From NCBI GenBank assembly GCA_003697135.1, contig RFGC01000036.1, positions 1-61,237 of the forward strand: 61,237 bases of DNA, read 5' to 3'. Below are positions 34,204 to 43,314 of this stretch, piece after piece; the stretch's first letter is position 1, and each line of letters starts with the position of its first letter. Source of the DNA: Acidobacteriota bacterium (lineage in GTDB: Bacteria > Acidobacteriota > Blastocatellia > Pyrinomonadales > Pyrinomonadaceae). The translations under genes were made by a program, and so were the position numbers. The notes under the pieces are model-generated. The model was not told the DNA's origin and made no database searches. It worked only from the letters and a program-made list of their open reading frames with translations.

Positions 34204-35526
34204 ATGAAACCGCAGGATTTGATTCGTAAAAAGGGCCGCTTCTCAATGGAGCTTTCTGCTGAAGAGATAGAAGCATTTATTGTGGGCGTATGTGATGGAA
34301 GCTGGAGCAACGCCCAAATCAGTGCAATGCTGATGGCTATGTTCATCAGAGGACTAACTCAAAACGAACAAAAAGCTCTGGTCCGAGCAATGATTTATTC
34401 AGGCGAGACTTTAGACCTTTCCGATATTGACCTTCCGAAAGTGGATAAACATTCTACAGGTGGCGTTGGCGATAAAACCTCGTTAATAATTGCACCATTA
34501 GCATCGGCTTGCGGATTAGCTGTTCCCATGATTTCCGGTCGCGGTCTTGGCCACACAGGCGGAACACTTGATAAACTCGAATCAATCAAAGGCTACAACG
34601 TCAATCTCACAAAATCGCAAATTCACGAAACCATAAAAAAATGTGGTTTCGCCCTAGCTGGACAAACCGAAAATCTCGTTCCCGCTGATAAAAAACTTTA
34701 CGCGCTTCGTGATGAAACAGCAACAATCGAATCACTCCCGCTGATTGTTGCTTCGATAATGTCAAAAAAACTCGCAGAAAATCTCGACGCTTTGGTTTTG
34801 GACGTAAAAACCGGCGACGGCGCTTTCATGAGTGATTTCCAAGACGCTGCTCGTCTTGCACAAGCTATGGTTGAAACTGGAAAAGATTTTGGGGTTAAAA
34901 CAATCGCTTTGATTACTGATATGAACCAACCACTCGGAAGGTTCGTGGGCAATCGTCTAGAAGTCTATGAATGCCTGAAAATAATGCGCTGTGAAACCGA
35001 CAGCCTTATGAAATCAACTCTTGATTTATCAATCCAGCTAACAGCAAGGCTTTTGGTTTTGTCAAATGCCGTAAAAGACTTGGACGAAGCTATAAACATT
35101 TGCCACAAGAAGATTGAAGACGGTAGCGCACTGGAAAAATTCAGATTAAACATTCAACTCCAAGGCGGTGATTCTTCAATCTGTGATGAAACGGAAAAGT
35201 TTTTGCACGAAGACAAAATCTTGAAAGTCCCTGTGAGATCGAATGAAGCAGGATTTGTCAATCAGATTCTCACAAGAGAGATCGGCGAAGCAATATGCGA
35301 AATAGGCGGCGGAAGAAGACAAGCCAAAGACAAAATTGACCATGCAGTTGGGTTTGAATGCCTCAAAAAAATAGGCGACAAAGTTGAAGTCGGCGAAGAG
35401 CTAGGCATCATTTATTGCAGAAATGACTCGCAAGCTCTGAAAATCAGCAACCGAATAAGGAATGCTTACAAAATAAATGCAGAACAACCACTTCTTGAAA
35501 ACCTAGTCAAAGCCGAGATTTTCTGA
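34204..35526 (+). CDS. Pyrimidine-nucleoside / thymidine phosphorylase
   Basis: Salvage enzyme that phosphorolyses thymidine or uridine to base and (deoxy)ribose-1-phosphate. 440 residues with the phosphorylase signature SGRGLGHTGGTLDKLES (about 114-130) and phosphate site DKHSTGGVGDKTSL (about 80-93). The C-terminal domain matches the family. Good Shine-Dalgarno (GAGGAAAGAAG) before ATG. Whether it prefers thymidine (DeoA) or any pyrimidine nucleoside (Pdp) cannot be told by eye. Convergent with uvrC. Confidence 0.93.
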   Translation: MKPQDLIRKKGRFSMELSAEEIEAFIVGVCDGSWSNAQISAMLMAMFIRGLTQNEQKALVRAMIYSGETLDLSDIDLPKVDKHSTGGVGDKTSLIIAPLASACGLAVPMISGRGLGHTGGTLDKLESIKGYNVNLTKSQIHETIKKCGFALAGQTENLVPADKKLYALRDETATIESLPLIVASIMSKKLAENLDALVLDVKTGDGAFMSDFQDAARLAQAMVETGKDFGVKTIALITDMNQPLGRFVGNRLEVYECLKIMRCETDSLMKSTLDLSIQLTARLLVLSNAVKDLDEAINICHKKIEDGSALEKFRLNIQLQGGDSSICDETEKFLHEDKILKVPVRSNEAGFVNQILTREIGEAICEIGGGRRQAKDKIDHAVGFECLKKIGDKVEVGEELGIIYCRNDSQALKISNRIRNAYKINAEQPLLENLVKAEIF

Positions 35527-35563
35527 ATAGAGTTTTGACTAGGCTTTTCCAACGCCGTGAAAT

Positions 35564-37384
35564 TCAATCTTCTAGCAAACTTTTCTTTTGTCGAAAGTAT
35601 TCGACTATTGCCTGTGCAGTGTTTTCGCCCACAAAAGGCCTAAGTTCTTCAAAAGAAGCCTCTGCAATTCTCTCGACTGAACCAAAATTTCTGAGAAGTT
35701 TTACTTTTCTTTTTTCACCGACGCCGGGAATAGCAGTCAATTCGGACGTAAGATCACGCATTTCTCGTCTTTTTCTGTGATACTCGACCGCAACCTTGTG
35801 AGTTTCATCTCGAATTTGCTGAATGAGCCTAAAACAAGCGAGCCTTTCATCAAATTCGATTGCTCCTTCCAACGTAAGAAGGTGCGATATTCGATTGTGA
35901 TGCTTAGGCGGCTTAACGACTCCCACAACCGATATTTCCAAACCAAGTTCTTTCAAAGCCGAAATTGCGGCATTCACTTGGCCTTTTCCGCCATCAATCA
36001 AAATCAACTGCGGCAGCTTCCCGTTTTCATTCAGGAGACGCCTATATCTTCGATAAACAGCCTCTCTGATTGAAGCAACATCGTTTGCACCTTCGACTGA
36101 TTTTATAATTAAACGCCGAGTTTCACTTCGAGCGATTTTTCCATTCTCGAAAACAACTATTCCAGCCACGTTCTCTGCGCCTGAAATGTTTGAAATATCG
36201 AAAGATTCAATTCTTTCGGGAAGCGCCGGCAACTGCAAAATTTCCTGAAGTTCCTCTAGAACCTTGCCTGGTTTTAAGATTCGGAATCTACTTTCAAAAG
36301 CTATCTTGGCATTTTGCTCGACCAGATCGATCATATCGGCATTTTTGCCGCGTTTTGGCACTATGATTTTGACTTTACGCCCGCGCCGTTCAGCTAGAAA
36401 CTTCTCAAGTAAGCTTCTGTCTTCAAAATCTTCTGGAACGTAAATCTCCGATGGCACATAACCTGTGTTGTAATACTGCGTCAAAATACGGCTGAAGAAT
36501 TCTGAAGGATTGAAATTTTCGGCATCCAAATCTTCCCAAAAGAATTCGCGCCTTCCTATAACTTTTCCTTCACGCATCGTAAAAAGTTGAAGAGCAAGGC
36601 GTTGACCTTCATGGTAGTATCCGAAAATATCAACATCTTTGTCAGAAGCAGTAGCCATTTTTTGTTGCTCGGCAAGTTTAAGAACTGTCGCTCTCAGATC
36701 GCGATATTTCGCCGCAAGCTCATACTTTTCGGCTTCTGCAAACTCCCACATTCTACGCTCAAGTTCTTCGGCAAGCTCCTTGTTTCTGCCTTCGAGAAAC
36801 ATTTTGGCATCTTTCACCGCTTCTTGATACTCTTCAGGTTTACAAAGATCAGCAACACAAGGCGCAAGACATCTTTTCAAATGATACTCTAGGCAAGGGC
36901 GTGGAAGTTTTCCATCAATTTCAATATCGCAGGTGCGAAGCTGAAACGTTCGATTTACTACGTCCAAAACCTTCCGCGCCATGGAAGATGGCAAAAAAGG
37001 TCCATAATAGCTTGCGCCATCTTTTTGAATTTTTCGCGTGATAATCGCTTTCGGGAATTTTTCTTTTGTAATTTTGATGTGAGGATACTGCTTGTCATCT
37101 TTGAGCATGATGTTGTAGCGCGGTTTATACTTCTTTATCAAATTTGACTCAAGCACAAGGGCTTCAACTTCGTTGTCAACAACTATAAACTCCAAATCAG
37201 CAATATGTTTTACGAGTTCCTTGGTCTTTGCGCTTTGTTTATCGTAAGACTGAAAGTATTGTCGGACGCGGTTTTTTAGATTCTTCGACTTGCCAACATA
37301 GATTATCTTTCCTTTTGCGTCTTTGTAAAGATAAACTCCCGGCAAACTCGGCACCGATTCTAACTTTTCCGCAAGATTCACCAT
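35564..37384 (-). CDS. uvrC: Excinuclease ABC subunit C (UvrC)
   Basis: 606-residue dual-incision nuclease of nucleotide excision repair. N-terminal GIY-YIG nuclease (about 10-95; GVYLYKDAKGKIIYVGKSKN), Cys cluster (CDIEIDGKLPRPCLEYHLKRC), UVR domain (about 200-235), C-terminal RNase H-like nuclease with FDISNISG and LILIDGGKGQV, and final helix-hairpin-helix (IPGVGEKRKVKLLRNFGS). ATG 37384 (MVNLAEKLESVPSLPG) is the family-like start; an upstream in-frame ATG at 37444 would add 20 unlikely residues. Links functionally to the ATL protein at 5031. Confidence 0.96.
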   Translation of the reverse strand: MVNLAEKLESVPSLPGVYLYKDAKGKIIYVGKSKNLKNRVRQYFQSYDKQSAKTKELVKHIADLEFIVVDNEVEALVLESNLIKKYKPRYNIMLKDDKQYPHIKITKEKFPKAIITRKIQKDGASYYGPFLPSSMARKVLDVVNRTFQLRTCDIEIDGKLPRPCLEYHLKRCLAPCVADLCKPEEYQEAVKDAKMFLEGRNKELAEELERRMWEFAEAEKYELAAKYRDLRATVLKLAEQQKMATASDKDVDIFGYYHEGQRLALQLFTMREGKVIGRREFFWEDLDAENFNPSEFFSRILTQYYNTGYVPSEIYVPEDFEDRSLLEKFLAERRGRKVKIIVPKRGKNADMIDLVEQNAKIAFESRFRILKPGKVLEELQEILQLPALPERIESFDISNISGAENVAGIVVFENGKIARSETRRLIIKSVEGANDVASIREAVYRRYRRLLNENGKLPQLILIDGGKGQVNAAISALKELGLEISVVGVVKPPKHHNRISHLLTLEGAIEFDERLACFRLIQQIRDETHKVAVEYHRKRREMRDLTSELTAIPGVGEKRKVKLLRNFGSVERIAEASFEELRPFVGENTAQAIVEYFRQKKSLLED

Positions 37385-37464
37385 CCGTTTGATAGTATAG
37401 GCCAAACAAGACTGCGTTTGAAAGCAATTCACAAGAAAAGGCAAGTAGAAATTTGTGGGATTTC

Positions 37465-37612
37465 AACAGAAGCAAAATCTGGTCTTGACGATATTGTAAG
37501 TAGCAACTAGTTTGAACAAATTTTAACGGAAACAAAATTTGGTCTTGATTTGTTGTAAATGTAGGACGGAGTCGAGTCTTGGTCATAACAGAAACAAAAT
37601 TTGGTTTTGACG
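37465..37612. repeat. Three 26-bp direct repeats at 60-62-bp spacing upstream of uvrC
   Basis: In the 534-bp gap between uvrC and the sigma-54 activator, copies start at 37465, 37525 and 37587. The consensus begins AACAGAAACAAAATTTGG and ends TCTTGACG. Intervals are 60 and 62 bp. The two intervening segments also resemble each other (both contain TTGTAA and GTAG), so this is a decayed tandem repeat of a unit near 60 bp, not a CRISPR array. A weak inverted pair (37600-37609 with 37658-37667) lies next to it. Confidence 0.75.
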
Positions 37613-37766
37613 GCTACCGCCTTTCTCTAATGTCTGCCCTTTTTTACCCTTAACCGCCAAAACCAAACTTCACTTATCTTCAAAGCAAAACCAATGCCAA
37701 AGGGAAAACCTGATTATTTCTTCGATGTTACTAGGTTTTCAGCTACTGATTTTTCAAGTGCGATTC

Positions 37767-37892
37767 CTACAAATTTGTAGCCGAAAACATTTTTGAAAGC
37801 CTGAACAAGGAGCCTATTTCTGCGTGTTTGTAGGGCTGAAAAATTTTCCTACAATTTTGTATTGAAACTTTTTAGCGGTTACAATTTTGTAG
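37767..37892. promoter_or_regulatory. Three CTACAA-N2-TTGTAG palindromes upstream of the sigma-54 activator
   Basis: CTACAAATTTGTAG at 37767-37780 is a perfect 14-bp palindrome. CTACAATTTTGTAT (37849-37862) and TTACAATTTTGTAG (37879-37892) match at all but one outer base. A half-site TTTGTAGG lies at 37827-37834. Centres of the second and third sites are 30 bp apart, about three helical turns. They lie immediately before the preferred start at 37919, suggesting autoregulation. No clear -24/-12 promoter was found. Confidence 0.6.
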
Positions 37893-37918
37893 GAATTCAA
37901 GAATTAAGGAGAGAGGAT

Positions 37919-39427
37919 TTGGGAACTGAAAACCTAACAAACTTACTGGAATTTAGTAAACGTTTAGCAGAGACGAGCGGACTCCGCAATCAATTAAGCC
38001 GATCGCTTTCGTGGCTTCATCAGAATTGTAATTTTTCGAGAAGTTTCATTGCCCTACTCGAACCTCAAACGGAAAACATTCTTCTGTATGCCACCGAAGG
38101 TTTAAGTTTTTCAGAGTATAGACGCCTTGAAACTAGGCTAAACAAGGGATTTTTGCAAGAAGTTTTCAAAGGCGAAAAAATTGTGATAAATCCGATTCCC
38201 GAAGGTGAACCTTTTGATTTTGCAAAACATGAAGCCAATTCAATTCTTTTTGCTGTTCCGATAGCCTTGGGTGAGAAGATTGTAGGGGTTCTTGGCATCG
38301 AGACTGAATCTCACAAAAGCAAGAAGGCTCAAGACTTTTTTGTTTTTCTCGACATAGTAGCGTCAATGATTGCTCAAGCCGTAAAATCACAGGTTGAGAT
38401 AATGCAAGAGAAAGAAAAACTTTATGCTGAAACCTCATATCTTCAACAAGAGCTTAAGGAGAAGTATGACTTTGAAAACCTCATAGGAAACTCAAGCGCA
38501 ATGCGGAAAGTGTATGCGCAAGTTGCACAGGTTGCGAAAACGAATGTGACAGTTTTGCTTCGCGGGGAAAGCGGAACAGGCAAAGAGATGATTGCAAACG
38601 CAATTCACTTCAACAGCCTGCGTGCAAAGAAACCTCTCATAAAGGTTAATTGTGCGGCACTACCGGAAACTTTGATTGAATCGGAGCTTTTCGGATATGA
38701 AAAAGGCGCATTCACAGGAGCTTACAAAAGCAAAAAAGGCAGGTTTGAGTTAGCCGATGGAGGAACGCTCTTTCTCGATGAGATAGGCGATTTGCCTTTG
38801 CAGACTCAAGCGAAATTACTACGCGTGTTGCAAGAAAAAGAATTTGAACGTCTCGGCGGAACTGAAACTATCAAGGTCAACGTTCGAGTGATAGCTGCGA
38901 CAAACAAAAATCTTGAAGAAGAAATAGCTCAAGGAAGATTTCGAGAAGACCTCTATTATCGCCTGAACGTCTTTACTATATTCTTACCGCCATTACGAGA
39001 ACGGAAATCCGATATTTTGCTACTTGCTGAGTATTTTTTGGAAAAATACGAAAAAATCCACGGCAAACACATCAAGAGAATCTCAACACCTGCGATAGAC
39101 ATGCTGACTTCATATCACTATCCAGGTAACGTGCGCGAGCTTGAGAATGCGATAGAAAGAGCTGTTGTTGCTTGCGATGGGAATGTGATTCATGCACATC
39201 ATCTTCCGCCCAGTCTTCAAACAGCAGAAGTTTCAGGCACAATTCCGAAAGTTTCCTTAAAATCAGCAGTTGAAGCGCTCGAACGAGATTTAATTCAAGA
39301 CGCTCTAAAAACCGCTCACGGAAACTGCGCTAAAGCCGCCGCTTTGCTGAATACAACTGAGCGAATTCTCAACTACAAAATCAAAAAATACGGCATAGAG
39401 CCGAAAAGATTCCGTCCGACTCGGTGA
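37919..39427 (+). CDS. Sigma-54-dependent transcriptional activator with GAF sensor domain
   Basis: About 502 residues. GAF domain (about 20-170), then AAA+ core with Walker A GESGTGKEM, the sigma-54-contacting GAFTGA loop (YEKGAFTGAYKSKKGRF), Walker B GGTLFLDEIGD and sensor region ENAIERAVVACDG, ending in a Fis-type HTH (about 460-500; GNCAKAAALLNTTERIL). NorR/NifA-like layout. The GAF ligand is unknown. The preferred start is TTG 37919, which has AAGGAGAG just upstream; the longer frame from TTG 37862 has no Shine-Dalgarno and would run through the third palindrome. No obvious target operon adjoins. Confidence 0.9.
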   Translation: MGTENLTNLLEFSKRLAETSGLRNQLSRSLSWLHQNCNFSRSFIALLEPQTENILLYATEGLSFSEYRRLETRLNKGFLQEVFKGEKIVINPIPEGEPFDFAKHEANSILFAVPIALGEKIVGVLGIETESHKSKKAQDFFVFLDIVASMIAQAVKSQVEIMQEKEKLYAETSYLQQELKEKYDFENLIGNSSAMRKVYAQVAQVAKTNVTVLLRGESGTGKEMIANAIHFNSLRAKKPLIKVNCAALPETLIESELFGYEKGAFTGAYKSKKGRFELADGGTLFLDEIGDLPLQTQAKLLRVLQEKEFERLGGTETIKVNVRVIAATNKNLEEEIAQGRFREDLYYRLNVFTIFLPPLRERKSDILLLAEYFLEKYEKIHGKHIKRISTPAIDMLTSYHYPGNVRELENAIERAVVACDGNVIHAHHLPPSLQTAEVSGTIPKVSLKSAVEALERDLIQDALKTAHGNCAKAAALLNTTERILNYKIKKYGIEPKRFRPTR

Positions 39428-39473
39428 TTTTTGGGATAATTTTCAGAAAATTGTTTAAGCAGTCAAAACCTCT

Positions 39474-40187
39474 TCAAGGCTGGTTTTCTTCTTGTAGTGC
39501 TTCTTCTATTTGAGTTTCTAGTCGGTTTCGGAGTTTTTCCACGAGTGCATCAGCTTTTGATATGTTCTCCTGTAGTTTCAATTTGTGGTTCTCGATTTGG
39601 TTAAGCAAATTCAGTAGATTGTTCTTTTCGGATTCTAGCGACTTACGTTTTTGCTCACGCAAAACTTCTGGTCTTAAGCCTCCCATCAAAGCAATGCTCC
39701 GATTTATAGCTTCATCTGTTGATTCAAGCTCGATTTGATTGAGTCTCAACCTTATAGCACTTTCTTTCTCGGTTAGGTCAAATAACTTTTGTCTCAAAGA
39801 TTCTGCTCGTTCTTCAGCTCTTGAGAGTATTTCCAAATTCAGCAAAAGCCTACGCTGTTTCTCTGTAAGCTCGTTTTTGCGTGAAGATTCCAAAAAATCG
39901 AGCCGAGATGATATTTCCTCGACTCTTTTTCTCAATTCACTTGTCCGCTTTGATTCTACTAACTCGGAGTCTTGTTTGTTTTCAGTCTGAGATTTATTCG
40001 CTTGAGTCTTATCTGATTCATCAGGCAAAGGAATCACTTCAGGTTGCGTTTGGTTGATTATCTGATCCGTCGTTATCGGCACTGAATTGCTTTTTCTCTT
40101 TGGTGACGTCTGTTGTGCTTGAACTGAAATCGCAAAAATTGTTAGCAAAAGCGCATAAAACAACTGCTTTGTAAATCTTTGTTTCAT
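39474..40187 (-). CDS. Secreted coiled-coil protein of unknown function
   Basis: About 237 residues. Signal peptide ending at VQAQ (about 25), a Ser/Pro/Lys-rich stretch, then a long charged helical region (about 75-235) with heptad-like spacing of Leu and Glu/Arg, strongly suggesting coiled coil. No domain recognised. ATG 40187 has AAAGGAG 5-6 nt upstream; the longer ORF does not. Lies 57 bp after the proline dehydrogenase stop, same strand. Confidence 0.75.
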   Translation of the reverse strand: MKQRFTKQLFYALLLTIFAISVQAQQTSPKRKSNSVPITTDQIINQTQPEVIPLPDESDKTQANKSQTENKQDSELVESKRTSELRKRVEEISSRLDFLESSRKNELTEKQRRLLLNLEILSRAEERAESLRQKLFDLTEKESAIRLRLNQIELESTDEAINRSIALMGGLRPEVLREQKRKSLESEKNNLLNLLNQIENHKLKLQENISKADALVEKLRNRLETQIEEALQEENQP

Positions 40188-40244
40188 AATTGACTCCTTT
40201 GAAGAAACACGCCGCAAACACGCAAAAAGTTGCTTTTTTAATTT

Positions 40245-41450
40245 TCAACCCTTCTTGAGAAGCTTTCTTCGCTTCATTTCGCGAATTATCAACTCAAGTT
40301 CTCTACTCATTTGCCCCATGACTGCGGTATTCTCTTGCGCTCTTCGTATAAGGTAAGGAATTGCATCTCGAACTGGTCCGTATGGGACATATTTTGAAAC
40401 ATTGTAACCGTGCTTTGCCAGAACGTAAGAAAGATTGTCACTCATTCCATAAAGTTGTGAAAAATGAACGTGCTGGTGATTCGGTGGGATTCTCTTCTCG
40501 TGCATTTTTCTTGCAAGGAGTTGAACGCTGTTTTCGTTGTGAGTGCCCGCGACGAATGAGATGGTTTCGATATTCTCCAAGCAGTAAAGTAGGGCTTCAT
40601 TATAGTCTCTATCAGTTGCCTCTTTGGTTTTGTGTATAGGTGAAGGGTAACCTTTTTCTTCCGCTCTTTCACGTTCTTTTTCCATGTAAGCTCCGCGCAC
40701 TAGCTTAACCGCCAAGAAGTATCCTTCCGAAAGAGCTTTCTGATGCGACTTTTTCAAAAATTCAAGCCTATCGGCGCGGTAAAGTTGAATAGTGTTGTAG
40801 ATTAAGGGCTTTTCGCGGTTATATTTCTTCATCATTTCTTCTGCCAGAAAGTCAATAGCGCCCTGAATCCATGATTCTTCAGCGTCTATGAAAACAGGCT
40901 GTCCCAGTGAGTAAGCTGTGCCGCAGATTTCTTCAACTCTATCTTGAATCCTGCGCCACTTCCATTTTCCCTTCTCCGTTAGTTCAATTCCTGTCGAAAC
41001 TTTTTCTAAAGTTCCGAGTGGCGCTATGCCTGAAACCTTGAAAACAGCAAACGGAATTCTCGCATCGCTTTTTGCCCTGTGAATTGTGCGGATTATTTCG
41101 TCCTTTGTTCTGCCAAAGTCTTCTTCTTCAAATTTCCCTTCAACGGAGTAATCCAAAATTGTGCCTATTCTGGAAGCACCGAGTTTTTCGATGACTTTTT
41201 CGCATTCTTCTATCGTCTCTCCGCCGCAGAAGTGCTTGAAAACCGTTCTTTTTATAGCCCATTCTATGGGAAGGTGATACTTGATGGCGAAGTTAGTAAA
41301 TCTTGTCGCCCAATCAACCAATCGAGCAGAACTCATCATTTTGAAAACTAGATACTTCTGCCTTAATTCGGCATCCGTCTTATCGGCGAAAGCAGTAGCT
41401 GTATCCTGAAAATCTAGCTGAAAATCTTGCGTAGGTAAATCATTCATTTC
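40245..41450 (-). CDS. Proline dehydrogenase (PRODH, PutA-domain)
   Basis: FAD enzyme that oxidises proline to pyrroline-5-carboxylate, membrane-associated and feeding electrons to quinone. About 400 residues, a monofunctional PRODH. The barrel shows IDAEESWIQGAIDFL, LVRGAYMEKERERA, FVAGTHNENS and the C-terminal YVPYGPVRDAIPYLIRRAQEN, which bind flavin and substrate. ATG 41450 keeps 87 bp to the divergent proS; an in-frame ATG 41522 would leave only 15 bp for two promoters. No P5C dehydrogenase gene is near. Confidence 0.9.
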   Translation of the reverse strand, partial: EMNDLPTQDFQLDFQDTATAFADKTDAELRQKYLVFKMMSSARLVDWATRFTNFAIKYHLPIEWAIKRTVFKHFCGGETIEECEKVIEKLGASRIGTILDYSVEGKFEEEDFGRTKDEIIRTIHRAKSDARIPFAVFKVSGIAPLGTLEKVSTGIELTEKGKWKWRRIQDRVEEICGTAYSLGQPVFIDAEESWIQGAIDFLAEEMMKKYNREKPLIYNTIQLYRADRLEFLKKSHQKALSEGYFLAVKLVRGAYMEKERERAEEKGYPSPIHKTKEATDRDYNEALLYCLENIETISFVAGTHNENSVQLLARKMHEKRIPPNHQHVHFSQLYGMSDNLSYVLAKHGYNVSKYVPYGPVRDAIPYLIRRAQENTAVMGQMSRELELIIREMKRRKLLKKG

Positions 41451-41537
41451 TGCTTCAAATTTATCACCAAAATTGCAATCGAACAAACCGAGATTGTCTA
41501 TGGCGGGAATTTGTTTTATCATTTTTGGTTTTGAGCT

Positions 41538-43010
41538 ATGAGCAAAGGATTGCCAAAAAGAAGCGAGAATTACTCGGAGTGGTATAACGAACTTGTAAGG
41601 CGCGCAGGACTGGCAGAAAACTCTGCCGTGCGCGGGTGCATGGTGATAAAACCATACGGATATGCGATTTGGGAAAAGATGCAGAGAGCTTTGGACGATA
41701 TGTTCAAAGCAACGGGTCATGTGAATGCGTATTTTCCACTATTTGTGCCAAAAAGTTTTCTTGAAAAGGAAGAAGAACACGCATCAGGATTCGCTAAAGA
41801 ATGTGCCGTAGTAACTCACTATCGGCTTAAGACAAATCCAAACGGAAAAGGCTTAATAGTTGATCCGGAAGCAAAACTCGAAGAAGAACTCATCGTTAGG
41901 CCCACGTCTGAAACGGTTATTTGGAACACTTATCGAAACTGGATTCAGTCTTGGCGCGACCTTCCGATCTTGATTAACCAATGGGCAAATGTTGTTCGTT
42001 GGGAAATGAGAACCAGAATTTTTCTGCGAACCGCTGAATTCTTGTGGCAAGAAGGACACACGGCACATGCAACGCGCGAAGAAGCGATAGAAGAAGCAGA
42101 AAGAATGCTTGATGTTTATGCGGAATTTGCCGAAAAATGGATGGCACTGCCCGTCATCAAAGGCGTTAAAACTCCTACGGAAAGATTCGCAGGCGCAGAA
42201 GAAACCTACTGCATCGAAGCTTTGATGCAAGATGGAAAAGCCCTGCAAGCAGGAACATCGCATTTTCTCGGACAAAATTTTGCTAAATCCTTTGATGTTC
42301 AATTCATGAACAAGGAAGGCAAATTAGAGTATCCATGGGCAACTTCTTGGGGCGTATCAACTCGTTTGATGGGTGCATTGATAATGGCGCATTCGGACGA
42401 TCAAGGTTTAGTCTTGCCGCCACGCCTTGCGCCGCTTCAAGTCATCATAATTCCGATTTACAAAGGCGAAGAAGAGCTTGCGAAAATTTCTGAAAAGGTC
42501 GAACCTATAATCCAAGAACTTAAACGCAAAGGCATTTCAGTTAAATACGATGATGACGACAAACAGCGTTCAGGCTGGAAGTTTGCCGAATACGAACTCA
42601 GAGGCGTTCCCATACGGCTTGCAATGGGTATGAGAGACTTACAGCAAAACACCATCGAAGTCGCTCGACGCGATACCTTAACAAAGGAGACTCGCCCTGT
42701 TGAAACAATCGTGGAGCATGTTGAAAAACTACTTGAGGAAATACAAGAAAACATATATCGCAAGGCTTTGAAATTCCGAGAGGAAAACACCTTCGTAGTT
42801 GATACTTGGGAAGAATTCTTGGAAAAAATAGAAAGAGGTGGTTTTATTCTTGCGCATTGGGACGGAACAAGCGAAACAGAAGAAAAAATCAAAGAAGAAA
42901 CTAAAGCAACAATTCGATGTATTCCGCTTGATGCAAAAGAAGAAGCCGGCAGATGCGTTTATTCAGGCAAACCGTCAAATAAACGCGTTCTATTTGCCAG
43001 AGCTTATTAA
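41538..43010 (+). CDS. proS: Prolyl-tRNA synthetase, archaeal/eukaryal-type (class II)
   Basis: 490 residues. Motif 2 region [26 protein letters not shown], proline site [19 protein letters not shown], motif 3 [25 protein letters not shown], anticodon domain, and a C-terminal domain ending in Tyr (VLFARAY). These mark the shorter, archaeal/eukaryal ProRS without the bacterial INS editing domain. Divergent from proline dehydrogenase, so two proline-consuming steps share one intergenic region. Confidence 0.95.
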   Translation: MSKGLPKRSENYSEWYNELVRRAGLAENSAVRGCMVIKPYGYAIWEKMQRALDDMFKATGHVNAYFPLFVPKSFLEKEEEHASGFAKECAVVTHYRLKTNPNGKGLIVDPEAKLEEELIVRPTSETVIWNTYRNWIQSWRDLPILINQWANVVRWEMRTRIFLRTAEFLWQEGHTAHATREEAIEEAERMLDVYAEFAEKWMALPVIKGVKTPTERFAGAEETYCIEALMQDGKALQAGTSHFLGQNFAKSFDVQFMNKEGKLEYPWATSWGVSTRLMGALIMAHSDDQGLVLPPRLAPLQVIIIPIYKGEEELAKISEKVEPIIQELKRKGISVKYDDDDKQRSGWKFAEYELRGVPIRLAMGMRDLQQNTIEVARRDTLTKETRPVETIVEHVEKLLEEIQENIYRKALKFREENTFVVDTWEEFLEKIERGGFILAHWDGTSETEEKIKEETKATIRCIPLDAKEEAGRCVYSGKPSNKRVLFARAY

Positions 43011-43218
43011 GGCTTGATTTGCCGACCTGCTTTTAACAGTTTTGAACTCGGCACACGAAAAACAGCGACTTTCTGGATTAGTTCTTTTCAAAGCCTTCGT
43101 GCAAACGACGGAGGCTAGACTCTCAGCATTGCTCCGCATTTACGAGCTATCTGAGCAGCCTACACTGCATCTCACACTCCTCGAACTCGCTAATTATTGC
43201 GCAAAGTGACTTAATCAG

Positions 43219-43314
43219 CTATAGAAGCTCTCCACCAAATTCCCTGAATATGTCCCAGAGGCAAGTTGTGCCGTTAGTGCTTCCAGATAGCACTCTCGCC
43301 ATCTGGGAAAATAG
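43219..43314 (-). pseudogene. Decayed eighth WD40 repeat downstream of the WD40 gene
   Basis: Directly after the stop of the WD40 gene (43315) the minus strand still encodes VLSGSTNGTTCLWDIFREFGG, plainly a WD40 blade, in the same frame after the stop, while VAIFPDG of the same blade lies in another frame. So a blade has been broken by a stop and two shifts. The rest of the 43011-43218 gap shows nothing recognisable. Confidence 0.75.

Noticed and set aside
37465-37612. CRISPR array upstream of uvrC
   Set aside because: Only three repeats; the spacers resemble each other and no cas gene is nearby.
41451-41720. N-terminal extension of proline dehydrogenase
   Set aside because: It overlaps the divergent proS gene and leaves no room for promoters; the extension has no recognised domain.
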